Of a stretch of DNA of 9,662 bases, positions 1 through 6,286 are shown piece by piece. Numbering within the stretch: the stretch's first letter is position 1; every line of letters starts with the position of its first letter. Position numbers and translations under genes: made by a program. The notes beneath the pieces were generated by a model. The model searched no databases, was not told the origin of the DNA, and saw only the letters and a program-made list of their open reading frames with translations. The stretch is from Mycobacteriaceae bacterium (GTDB lineage: Bacteria; Actinomycetota; Actinomycetes; Mycobacteriales; Mycobacteriaceae), in assembly GCA_019242135.1 (NCBI GenBank), contig JAFAWC010000088.1, forward strand, positions 1 through 9,662, read 5' to 3'.

Positions 1-99
1 GCGCCGGTTCCCGATGCTCGGCTAAAGTGCCGACTCCCGATGCGCGAGCGCCGATTCCCGATGCTCGGCTAAAGCGCCGGTTCCCGGCACTCGGCTAAC
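1..99. repeat. Degenerate tandem repeat, about 26 bp, four units
   Basis: Four consecutive units can be read at 1-26, 27-47, 48-73 and 74-99. Units 1, 3 and 4 are 26 bp; unit 2 is 21 bp because it lacks the tail. Each unit begins G(C/T)GCCG, has TCCCG in the middle, and (except unit 2) ends CTCGGCTAA(A/C). Units 1 and 3 differ at a single base. Unit 4 is the most divergent and contains the acyltransferase stop codon (95-97), so the array reaches into the coding end. The period is not a multiple of three and only the last unit touches coding sequence. The array may continue beyond the left edge. Its function is unknown; it may be a mini-satellite or a 3'-end structure. Confidence 0.8.
76..88. 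other. Small GC-rich hairpin at the acyltransferase 3' end
   Basis: GCCGG (76-80) and CCGGC (84-88) form a perfect 5-bp stem with a 3-base loop, just downstream of the acyltransferase stop codon on the minus strand. A second dyad, ACCGGC (98-103) with GCCGGT (111-116), lies at the end of the coding region. There is no T-tract after either, so they are not canonical intrinsic terminators. They could still help stop transcription or protect the 3' end. This is a weak call because such stems are common in DNA this rich in G+C. Confidence 0.3.
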
Positions 100-1531
100 C
101 GGCAGCGTTGGCCGGTGCCATGGCGGTGTCCACCGTCGTCGGCTCGCCGGAGAACCCGGCTGCGCGGCGGATCTCGCCGAAAGCATGGATCATCGCGTCC
201 GTTGCCTCATGCACATCGTTGAAGGTGTTGTCATCGGAGAGCACGGCGATGTCGAGCTGATCGACATAGCTCCACACGGTCATGTTGAACGCGCTGCCCG
301 GCGAAAGCACACCGACAGAGTAGATCTCGCTCACCGGGGCGCCGCCGATGTGGCCGCGCTGCCGCGGTCCGGGCACGTTCGACACGGCGACATTCATGAG
401 TTTGTTGTGGTCGGTGTGGCGTGCCTGTCGACGGAACAGCGCCGGCGCGACCGGCGGCGGCAAGTACTCCATGAGGCGCCCCTGTAGCTCCGGACCGAGC
501 AGCTCGTAGTTTTCCTTGGCGATCGCCGTCGACAGCGATGTCAACCGCACCCGCTCGAGCGGATCGTCGATGTGCACGGGCAGCGACACGGTCAGCCCGC
601 CGATCTCGTTGCCGGTAATCCGGTCGGGTGACCGGTTCGTGCTGACCGGGACCGATGTCAGGATCGGCCTGTCGGCTCGGCCGTCGTAGCGCAACAACAG
701 TTCCCGCAGACCACCGCTCGCCATCGCCAGCACGATGTCGTTGAACGTCACGCCGAGCTGTTTCGCTGTCTCTTTCACCTCACCCAGCGAAAGTGCCGCC
801 GTCGCGAACGTCCGCACCGGCGACACCACATGATTGACGAAGGTCGGTGGAGCCTTGAACATTTTCGCCATGTCGGGGTGCTCAGGCCGTTCCTTCGAGC
901 GCCGCCGCACCGCCCCTAATCCCTGAGCAGCGTCTTTGAGCAGGCCCGGCAGAGCGGCGATCTGCTGGAAGTGGTCAAGCTGGGCTTCCCACAACAGCTG
1001 CGCTTTCGACGGCGGATCGCAGGGCGACTCGCGGGCACCGGAGTCCTGCTCGGATCCGGCCAGGTCCATCAATCTGGCGAGCAGATTCGCCGAGGCGACC
1101 CCGTCGGCCAGCGTGTGGTGCACCTTGCCGATCAACGCAAACCGATCGTCTGCCATGCCGTCGGCGAAATGGAATTCCCACAGGGGCCGGTCACGGTCCA
1201 GGGGAGTGCTGGCGATCTGCCCGATGACGTGGTCGAGTTCGCGCCTGCCACCGGGTCCGGGCACCTGCACGCGTCGAAGGTGGTAATCGAGGTCGACGTC
1301 GCAGTTCTCCAGCCACATCGGGTGATGCAACCGCCACGGGATGTTAACGAGCCGGTACCGCAGGGGATCAAGAAGGTGCAGGCGGCGGGCAATGGTCTGG
1401 CGAAACACGTCGAAGCTGAACTCCCCGTCGAAGTCCGCTGCGTTGATGATCCCGACCTTGAGGGTGTGCGTGTGCAGGTTCGGTGTCTCGCTGTACAGCA
1501 GCATGGCGTCCATGCCGTTGAGCCGCCTCAT
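95..1531 (-). CDS. WS/DGAT-family wax ester synthase / diacylglycerol O-acyltransferase
   Basis: Predicted to transfer an acyl group from acyl-CoA to a diacylglycerol or long-chain alcohol, making triacylglycerol or wax ester at the inner membrane face. The active-site motif HHxxxDG is intact (HHTLADG, residues 138-144 of a 478-aa protein). Other family marks are PLW at 116-118, the ND pair at 264-265 in FNDIVLA, and NVPGP at 385-389. Length fits the family (about 460-480 aa). The chosen start is ATG at 1531, because AGAAGG lies 9 bases upstream. An in-frame GTG at 1540 would add three residues (MTA) but directly abuts that ribosome site. The gene lies 150 bases downstream of tetR on the same strand, and a copy of the shared 15-bp dyad sits between them, suggesting control by that repressor. 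Mycobacteria carry many paralogues of this family, so the exact acceptor cannot be assigned. Confidence 0.93.
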   Translation of the reverse strand: MRRLNGMDAMLLYSETPNLHTHTLKVGIINAADFDGEFSFDVFRQTIARRLHLLDPLRYRLVNIPWRLHHPMWLENCDVDLDYHLRRVQVPGPGGRRELDHVIGQIASTPLDRDRPLWEFHFADGMADDRFALIGKVHHTLADGVASANLLARLMDLAGSEQDSGARESPCDPPSKAQLLWEAQLDHFQQIAALPGLLKDAAQGLGAVRRRSKERPEHPDMAKMFKAPPTFVNHVVSPVRTFATAALSLGEVKETAKQLGVTFNDIVLAMASGGLRELLLRYDGRADRPILTSVPVSTNRSPDRITGNEIGGLTVSLPVHIDDPLERVRLTSLSTAIAKENYELLGPELQGRLMEYLPPPVAPALFRRQARHTDHNKLMNVAVSNVPGPRQRGHIGGAPVSEIYSVGVLSPGSAFNMTVWSYVDQLDIAVLSDDNTFNDVHEATDAMIHAFGEIRRAAGFSGEPTTVDTAMAPANAAG

Positions 1532-1540
1532 CGCCGTCAC

Positions 1541-1546
1541 CCTTCT
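1541..1546 (-). promoter_or_regulatory. Ribosome binding site deciding the acyltransferase start
   Basis: On the minus strand this reads AGAAGG. It is 9 bases from ATG at 1531 and 0 bases from the in-frame GTG at 1540, so the ATG is favoured. Confidence 0.6.
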
Positions 1547-1645
1547 GCTCGTGCGACTCGTGGATGATGTCTATCGAAGCACGCGTGGGTGGCGATGACA
1601 GGCGATTCACGCAGGGCGCCGGAGCCACCCCGGCGAGTCGGGCTT

Positions 1646-1669
1646 AAAAAATGCTCTCTCGATCAGAGA
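1646..1669 (-). terminator. Candidate intrinsic terminator after tetR
   Basis: Read on the minus strand, just after the tetR stop codon (1682-1684), TCTCT and AGAGA (1669-1665 and 1659-1655) can form a 5-bp stem with a 5-base loop. This is followed by GCA and then six T residues (1651-1646). The layout of stem plus T-run matches an intrinsic terminator, which is uncommon in mycobacteria. The stem is short and not G+C-rich, so it would be weak. It overlaps the neighbouring 15-bp dyad at 1666-1680 by four bases, so the two structures could compete or serve a double role. Confidence 0.4.
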
Positions 1670-1680
1670 ATGTGATTCTC
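1666..1680. promoter_or_regulatory. Candidate TetR operator 1 (acyltransferase promoter region)
   Basis: GAGAAT-GTG-ATTCTC, a dyad with perfect 6-bp arms and a 3-base centre. Arms and spacing are the same as at 2464-2478 and 8451-8465. It lies between the tetR stop codon and the acyltransferase gene, 135 bases upstream of ATG 1531. It may regulate a separate acyltransferase promoter; no clear -10 box is visible downstream. It overlaps the candidate tetR terminator stem. Confidence 0.6.
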
Positions 1681-1681
1681 A

Positions 1682-2341
1682 CTACGCTGCGCGCACGAAA
1701 CCGTGTGCGCAGAAGTCCCACACCTCGTCACTGGTGATCGGATGCGTGGCGGCGTCGTCTGAGTCGGCGCCGGACTGCTGGGCGACGAACATGACCGTCT
1801 GCATGAGCATCGCCGCGATTCTGCGCGGGTTGACCTCAGCGCGCAGTTGGCCCGCGGCCCGCGCGTCCTCCATCAGCTCGGTCAACAGCGCGTGCAGCGG
1901 TGCATGCGCCACCTTGACTTCCGAGGGGTGCGAGACGAGTAGCCGAGGAGCGAAGTCGGTGAACAACGGCCGTTTCGCATCCGGATCCGAGCGTGATGTC
2001 TCAAACAGCAGCTTGACGGCGACCTTCAGCCGTTCGAGCGGATCGGAGCGGCCCTCGGTCGCGGCCCGAATCTGGTCGGCCGATCGGCTGAGCGCGTCCT
2101 CGAACAGTGCGAGCAAAAGTTCGTGTTTGCCGTCGAACTGCAGGTAGAAACTGCGTAGAGACTGGCGAGAGCGGTCGACCACCTCTTGGACCGTGAAGTC
2201 GGTGCTGCCCTTCTCGATGATGATGGCTTGAGCGGCGTCGAGGAACCGTTGCACCCGCTGGGCGGCGCGCAGCTTCGCGGTCTTGATGGAGCGCTCGACC
2301 GCGCGCTGCTTCCAGGCCGGCTCTTCGCTGGGGCTTGTCAT
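1682..2341 (-). CDS. TetR-family transcriptional repressor
   Basis: A 219-aa protein with a TetR N-terminal DNA-binding domain. The helix-turn-helix spans about residues 48-68 (FTVQEVVDRS then SFYLQF), followed by the usual KHELLLALFED helix that leads into the ligand domain. Residues 1-30 form a basic extension rich in Lys and Arg before the first domain helix. The C-terminal half (about 80-219) is helical and variable, as expected for a ligand-binding and dimer region; its ligand cannot be predicted. The start is ATG at 2341, with only a weak AGCAGG upstream. Three copies of one 15-bp dyad lie upstream of this gene, upstream of the acyltransferase and upstream of the seven-gene catabolic operon. 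The simplest reading is a local repressor that controls itself and both neighbours. Confidence 0.93.
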   Translation of the reverse strand: MTSPSEEPAWKQRAVERSIKTAKLRAAQRVQRFLDAAQAIIIEKGSTDFTVQEVVDRSRQSLRSFYLQFDGKHELLLALFEDALSRSADQIRAATEGRSDPLERLKVAVKLLFETSRSDPDAKRPLFTDFAPRLLVSHPSEVKVAHAPLHALLTELMEDARAAGQLRAEVNPRRIAAMLMQTVMFVAQQSGADSDDAATHPITSDEVWDFCAHGFVRAA

Positions 2342-2444
2342 CGCCTGCTCGAATGCTTACCGAAATGCGAGAACATGATTGAACTGTAGCGGAGAACGCC
2401 GTGCAATCGCGGACTATGGAGACCCGCTCGCCGATGTGTCCGAG

Positions 2445-2473
2445 ATTGTAACTTTCGCATGATGAGAATATTA
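2445..2473 (-). promoter_or_regulatory. Predicted tetR promoter
   Basis: On the minus strand TACAAT at 2450-2445 is a good -10 box. Seventeen bases upstream, the -35 position (2473-2468) has no TTGACA match but lies wholly inside the dyad at 2464-2478. A repressor bound there would block RNA polymerase, which fits autorepression. The transcript would have a leader of roughly 95 bases before ATG 2341. A second -10-like TACAGT occurs at 2388-2383. Confidence 0.45.
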
Positions 2474-2478
2474 TTCTC
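2464..2478. promoter_or_regulatory. Candidate TetR operator 2 (tetR promoter)
   Basis: GAGAAT-ATT-ATTCTC, perfect 6-bp arms with a 3-base centre. It covers the -35 position of the predicted tetR promoter and matches the dyads at 1666-1680 and 8451-8465 in both arms and spacing. Confidence 0.68.
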
Positions 2479-2504
2479 TTTTAGCTTGTTGAGGAAGTCC
2501 TACC

Positions 2505-2530
2505 TGAAACGACCGAAGTGAAACGACCGA
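2505..2530. repeat. Direct repeat TGAAACGACCGA, two copies
   Basis: The 12-base sequence TGAAACGACCGA occurs at 2505-2516 and 2519-2530, a period of 14 bases. It lies about 30 bases beyond the tetR operator. It could be a recent slippage duplication or a binding site for a second regulator. No function can be read from it. Confidence 0.6.
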
Positions 2531-2709
2531 GCCCTCAAGCGTTAGTAAGGGGCAGACTTTGGGGAACCCAGAGCAGATGCCGCACCGAGGGTCGACGATG
2601 ATTCCGGCGAACTGGGGTCGCAGCTGGCCGCGCCGGCGCGAACTGCGTTATCGACGACGGATACCCGTACGCCGCATCGTGCTGCTGTGGTGCCGGGCGC
2701 CCGCCGACG

Positions 2710-2724
2710 GTGACGGCCGGTCAC
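2710..2724. other. Hairpin at the 3' end of the seven-gene operon
   Basis: GTGAC (2710-2714) and GTCAC (2720-2724) form a 5-bp stem around GGCCG. The stem overlaps the stop codon of the last operon gene (2721-2723). There is no T-run downstream on the minus strand. It may be part of a factor-dependent termination region, but it could be chance. Confidence 0.25.
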
Positions 2725-3506
2725 AAGTCGACGAGCCGCGGCGCTGAGCCCCGTCTGAGAACTTCCGATCCGGCCTCCCGGGTGAGCTCTCGGCAGCTTC
2801 CGAGCAGTCCATCGAGCAGCAGCGCGCGCCGCACGTGTCGGTGAAGGTCGTGTTCGGCGGTGAAGCCGATACCCCCGAGCACCTGCTGGCAGTGCTTCGC
2901 CGTGGTGAGGGCCGCCTGTCCCGCCGCCGCTTTGCCCAGGAGGGCGCCCAGGTCATCGCCGGCGGACCGCAGGGTCGCTTCGGCGCCCTCGATGGCCACC
3001 AGGGCCTCGGCCAGCCGGTGCCGAACGGCTTGAAACGACGCGATCGGCCGCCCGAACTGCACGCGATCCAGCGCGTGCCGGCGCGCCAGCGTCAACATGG
3101 CCCGGCTGGTTCCGACCAGCCACCATCCCAGCGCCCGTCGGCCCGCCGTCAGTGGTATGGAATCGCCGTGCGCGACACGGTGAATCGGCACCTCTTCGTC
3201 TAACGCGCTCCTCGGTTGGTCGGTGCGCTCCCAAACCACCCACGAACCGCCCGCGAACGGCAGCGCCACGGTCTCATCGCCTGCTCGTCGCGCCTCTCGT
3301 ACCACAACATCGTTCAGCACGGGCGCGTGCGCGCCCGTTTCACCGAGCAGCCCGAAGACCAACGGGATTGCGATCTGAGGCGCGTCGTCGAGCATTTCCA
3401 GCCAGCCGATACCGGCCAACGCCCGGTCGAGTTCCTGGCCCGATGAAGCCAGCATCGTCTTCCGCAGCGTCTCTTCGAGCAATGCGAAATCGTCTGCGTC
3501 CACCAT
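2721..3506 (-). CDS. Shortened acyl-CoA dehydrogenase family protein, probable partner subunit
   Basis: A 261-aa protein with the C-terminal helical domain of the acyl-CoA dehydrogenase family. Residues 149-169 carry the QFGRPIASFQAVRHRLAEA stretch, and about 209-230 carry GGIGFTAEHDLHRHVRRA. The usual length is 320-390 aa. The N-terminal helical part is short, and the middle beta domain (about 80-118) is much reduced with no EPGSGSD-type flavin motif. In mycobacterial steroid catabolism, FadE proteins of this sort pair with a fuller partner as heterotetramers (for example FadE28-FadE29), and the gene just upstream fits that partner. The start is uncertain: GTG 3509, ATG 3506 and GTG 3503 are all in frame. 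ATG 3506 is chosen because it overlaps the upstream TGA by one base (TGATG), with AAGGAG two bases before it; GTG 3503 has a better 5-base spacing. Last gene of the operon. Confidence 0.85.
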   Translation of the reverse strand: MVDADDFALLEETLRKTMLASSGQELDRALAGIGWLEMLDDAPQIAIPLVFGLLGETGAHAPVLNDVVVREARRAGDETVALPFAGGSWVVWERTDQPRSALDEEVPIHRVAHGDSIPLTAGRRALGWWLVGTSRAMLTLARRHALDRVQFGRPIASFQAVRHRLAEALVAIEGAEATLRSAGDDLGALLGKAAAGQAALTTAKHCQQVLGGIGFTAEHDLHRHVRRALLLDGLLGSCRELTREAGSEVLRRGSAPRLVDL

Positions 3507-4603
3507 CACTCCTTACCGAGCTCGAGCAGCCGACGGGCGATGATGTTGCGTTGGATTTCGGCGGTGCCGCCGTAGATGGTCGCTGCACGCGAATACATGA
3601 ACTCGGTGCGCCACCCAGTGTCGTCGAGTTCGACCGCGCCGGGCAGCAGATCGCGGGCGGTGTCATACAGCCGCTGCTCGGCGCTGGCCAGTAGCACCTT
3701 GTCGATCGACGTCTCCGCGCCCAACCGCGCCCCGTCGGCCAGCCGGTGCTGTGTTGCTCGGGATCGGCAGCGCAGAGTGTGCAGCGCCAGATACGCGGAG
3801 CCGAGCTCCGATTCGTCGGGGTCGCTCGCCTCGGCGACGAGTCGGTCGAATCGGGTGTACAAGTAGGCGATCCGCTGCCAAAAGCAAGTCGACCGCTCGT
3901 AGGGCAGCAGGTCCATCGCCACCTGCCAGCCATCGCCCGGCTTACCGAGCATCCGGTCCGCGGGTATCACCACGTCGTCGAAGTACACCTCGCAGAACTC
4001 GTCGACCCCGTGCATCGTGCGCAGCGGTCGAGTGCTGATGCCGGGGGAGTCCATATCGACGAAGAACGCCGTGATTCCGCTGTGGCCCGGCGCGGTACGG
4101 GTGAGCAGGACGCACCGGGTGGAGAATTGCGCGAAGCTGGTCCAGACCTTCTGCCCGTTGACGATCCAATCGTTGCCGCGCGGGGCGGCGCGGGTGGACA
4201 GTGACGCCAGATCGCTGCCGGATCCCGGCTCGGAGAAGCCCTGACACCACATTTCCCGCCCCGACAGCAGCCGGGGCACCATGTCCGCGGCCAGTGCGGC
4301 GGGCGCGTAGTCGATCATCGTCGGCGCGAGGACCTCGACCATCGAGTAGGGCCCCGGCTCGGCGAGGCCGCGCCCGACAATCTCTTCGCCGACTACCGCG
4401 CGCAGGATCGGGGGGCCGCCCAGGCCGCCGACCTCAGCGGGCCATCCGTAACGCATCCAATCGGCGTCGTAGAGGGCCCGGTGGACCCGGGCAAGCTGCT
4501 TGATGTGGCCTGCGAGTGAGTGGTCCGGCCCCGGGCTCAGGTCGTTGTCCTCGAGCCAGGCGCGGAGTCGGAACCGAAACGTCGCGACGTCCATGACACT
4601 CAT
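3506..4603 (-). CDS. Acyl-CoA dehydrogenase (FadE-like)
   Basis: A 365-aa flavoenzyme predicted to form an alpha,beta double bond in an acyl-CoA. All three domains are visible: N-terminal helices with RYGWPAEVGGLGG (51-63), the middle beta domain with WCQGFSEPGSGSDLASL (119-135) and QKVWTS (151-156), and a C-terminal helical domain ending YGGTAEIQRNIIARRLL (344-360). A YERS sequence (235-238) lies at the start of the C-terminal domain. The start is ATG 4603, which overlaps the upstream stop in an ATGA (4-base overlap). The frame stays open upstream to 4816, but that part is an Arg- and Pro-rich shadow of the SnoaL-like gene. ATG 4594 is an alternative start. Its gene order with a shortened dehydrogenase directly downstream suggests a heteromeric enzyme acting on a bulky, perhaps ring-containing, acyl-CoA. 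Confidence 0.93.
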   Translation of the reverse strand: MSVMDVATFRFRLRAWLEDNDLSPGPDHSLAGHIKQLARVHRALYDADWMRYGWPAEVGGLGGPPILRAVVGEEIVGRGLAEPGPYSMVEVLAPTMIDYAPAALAADMVPRLLSGREMWCQGFSEPGSGSDLASLSTRAAPRGNDWIVNGQKVWTSFAQFSTRCVLLTRTAPGHSGITAFFVDMDSPGISTRPLRTMHGVDEFCEVYFDDVVIPADRMLGKPGDGWQVAMDLLPYERSTCFWQRIAYLYTRFDRLVAEASDPDESELGSAYLALHTLRCRSRATQHRLADGARLGAETSIDKVLLASAEQRLYDTARDLLPGAVELDDTGWRTEFMYSRAATIYGGTAEIQRNIIARRLLELGKE

Positions 4604-5067
4604 GCAGAAGTCGGCGGCCCGGCTCCCGGGGCCTGGGCCGGCACCGACGCCGGGCGTGGGCGCCCGACTGCGTGGGGACGGCCGGAGTCGTGTGCGCCGC
4701 TTCGACGGATGAACGTCATCGCCCGGGTCCGGAGCCGCCAGCCGTCGGCCGTGCGCACGTAGGTGTCGCGGTAGTAGCCGATGCGCATGTCGTGAGTGGC
4801 ATGGTCGACGAAGCACAGCGGCTGTGTGCCGGCCGCGGTGTCGCCATCGAGGTCGACCAACGCGGTACCGGTCAGGAATAAGCCTTTCGGGGCGGCCGCG
4901 ACCAGCTCCGGGAACTGATCGAGCCCGTACGTGTCGCCGAACGCACTGTAGGTGCCGTCGGGCGTGAAAACCTTGACCAGGCCGTCGAGGTCCTCCTGGG
5001 TGATGGTCACCGCGTAGCGGGCCAGCAACTGCTGGATTTCGACCAGGTCCTCAGTGGGAGTTGGCAT
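4600..5067 (-). CDS. SnoaL-like (NTF2-fold) protein
   Basis: A 155-aa protein with a SnoaL-like NTF2-fold domain over about residues 5-122. Typical signs are EIQQLLARYA (10-19), FTPDGTY (34-40) and the final strands YRDTYVRTADGWRLRTRAMTF (99-119). The family includes polyketide cyclases, ketosteroid-isomerase-like enzymes, hydratases and the beta subunits of ring-hydroxylating oxygenases, so the fold alone does not give the reaction. Residues 124-155 form a Pro-, Ala- and Gly-rich tail without clear fold. The start is ATG 5067, overlapping the upstream amidohydrolase by 17 bases, with GGGAAGG just upstream at a short spacing. The stop overlaps the next gene in ATGA. Likely role in this pathway: isomerase, hydratase or oxygenase helper; undecided. 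Confidence 0.88.
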   Translation of the reverse strand: MPTPTEDLVEIQQLLARYAVTITQEDLDGLVKVFTPDGTYSAFGDTYGLDQFPELVAAAPKGLFLTGTALVDLDGDTAAGTQPLCFVDHATHDMRIGYYRDTYVRTADGWRLRTRAMTFIRRSGAHDSGRPHAVGRPRPASVPAQAPGAGPPTSA

Positions 5068-6283
5068 ACACCTTCCCGCCTTTCATCACGAAGTTGACGT
5101 TGCGCGTGCGCGTGATGTCGCGCAACGGATCTCCGGGCACGGCGATGACGTCGGCGAGTTGTCCCTCGGCCAGCCGGCCGCGGTCGGTGACGTTGATCAG
5201 CTCGGCGGCGACGATCGTCGCCGCGCGCAGCACGTCCACTGGCGCCATGCCCCACTCGACCAGGGTTATGAGCTCATCGGCGTTGTGTCCGTGCGGAATC
5301 GCGGGGGCATCGGTGCCGACCGCGATCTTGACTCCGGCCTCGTAGGCTGCTTTCACCGAGGTGCGCGCCTTGGGAAACATTTCGGCGGCCTTGGCCTGCA
5401 ACTCGGCGGGCGCCTTCGAGACATCCATCGCCTCGGCCAACCGCCGCGTCGTCACCAGGAAGGTGTCGTGCTCGACGAGCTTCGCGATCGCCTCATCGTC
5501 GATCAAGAAACCGTGTTCGATGCAGTCGATGCCGGCGTCGACGGCATGCTTGACAGCTTCGGCGCCGTGCGTATGTGCGGCGACACGCAGGCCGCGACGG
5601 TGCGCCTCGTCGACGATGGCCCGTAGCTCCTCATCCGAATAGTGTTGTGCGCCTGGCTCTCCGGTCAGCGACATCACGCCGCCCGAGCAGCACACCTTGA
5701 TCAGCTGCGCGCCGTGCTTGATCTGATAGCGCACGGCCTTGCGCACCTCGTCGACACCGTTTGCGATGCCCTCTTCGACGCTGAGGTCAAGAACGTGCGG
5801 CGCAAACGCGGCGAACATCGTCGGGTCCAGATGGCCGCCGGTCGGCGTGATGGCATGTCCTGCGGGCACAATTCGCGGACCATCGATCCAGCCGGCGTCA
5901 ATCGCCTTGCCCAACGCCACGTCCAGGAGGTAGCCGCCGGTCTTGACGAACAGACCAAGGTTGCGCACGGTGGTGAATCCCGCGCGCAGTGTCCGACGGG
6001 CGTTGCCGACTGCGCGCAGCAGTCGCGTCGGGGGATCGTCTTGAACCTGCGACAGCCCGGGTGTTTCGCCGCGCCCGCCCATGAGGAGGTTGACCTCCAT
6101 GTCCATCAACCCGGGCAGCAGGACCGACTCGCCGAGGTCGATCACTTGCCCTTCCGAGCCGTCAGAGCTACCACCGACACCCCCGACCCCGACGATCCGG
6201 TCGGACTCGATCCGCAGGATGCCCGGCCGGATGATCGTGCCGGCGTCGACGTCAAGCAGCCCACCGGCCTTGAGCGTCAGCAC
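5051..6283 (-). CDS. Metal-dependent amidohydrolase, Xaa-Pro dipeptidase / imidazolonepropionase-like group
   Basis: A 410-aa member of the amidohydrolase superfamily. It has the small N-terminal beta sandwich, a TIM-barrel core and the closing beta strands (RLAEGQLADVIAVPGDPL, 370-387). Candidate metal ligands are Lys196 (QLIKVCCSGG, probably carboxylated), His237 and His239 (AAHTHG), His257 (CIEHG) and Asp325 (VGTDAP). The first-strand HxH motif expected after PGLMDM is replaced by Glu63-Val-Asn65; the DNA reading is unambiguous. The enzyme may bind one metal, use different ligands, or be altered in function. The family hydrolyses amide or lactam-like bonds; the substrate here is unknown. 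The start is GTG 6283, the first possible codon, since the TGA of the previous gene (6289-6287) lies in the same frame two codons upstream. Cytoplasmic: no signal peptide seen. Confidence 0.9.
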   Translation of the reverse strand: MLTLKAGGLLDVDAGTIIRPGILRIESDRIVGVGGVGGSSDGSEGQVIDLGESVLLPGLMDMEVNLLMGGRGETPGLSQVQDDPPTRLLRAVGNARRTLRAGFTTVRNLGLFVKTGGYLLDVALGKAIDAGWIDGPRIVPAGHAITPTGGHLDPTMFAAFAPHVLDLSVEEGIANGVDEVRKAVRYQIKHGAQLIKVCCSGGVMSLTGEPGAQHYSDEELRAIVDEAHRRGLRVAAHTHGAEAVKHAVDAGIDCIEHGFLIDDEAIAKLVEHDTFLVTTRRLAEAMDVSKAPAELQAKAAEMFPKARTSVKAAYEAGVKIAVGTDAPAIPHGHNADELITLVEWGMAPVDVLRAATIVAAELINVTDRGRLAEGQLADVIAVPGDPLRDITRTRNVNFVMKGGKVYANSH

Positions 6284-6286
6284 CCC

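Larger units (their letters stand above)
2342..2720. other. 379-base gene-free region between the operon end and tetR
   Basis: This stretch holds the likely tetR promoter (2445-2473), a 15-bp dyad (2464-2478) and a 14-bp-period direct repeat (2505-2530). The part from about 2400 to 2500 is visibly richer in A+T than the surrounding coding DNA, as expected of a promoter. The part from 2540 to 2720 is G+C-rich. Short frames are open on both strands there, but none reads like a known protein and none is convincing. Confidence 0.7.

Noticed and set aside
1..99. CRISPR array at the left edge
   Set aside because: The units follow each other directly with no unique spacers, and the last unit overlaps a gene end; this is a simple tandem repeat.
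971..1567. Plus-strand 198-codon frame opposite the acyltransferase
   Set aside because: It lies antisense to a gene with an intact HHxxxDG active site and has no recognisable domain.
2559..2747. Plus-strand 62-codon frame between the operon end and tetR
   Set aside because: Very Arg-rich, no convincing ribosome site, overlaps the end of the dehydrogenase gene on the other strand, and matches nothing I recognise.
4127..4140. A further TetR half-site (GAGAAT near 4131)
   Set aside because: It lies inside the acyl-CoA dehydrogenase coding region and has no matching ATTCTC arm at the right distance.
4604..4816. Upstream extension of the first acyl-CoA dehydrogenase to 4816
   Set aside because: The added 71 residues are Arg- and Pro-rich and unlike any dehydrogenase. 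They are read out of frame through the SnoaL-like gene; the ATGA overlap at 4600-4603 gives a natural start.
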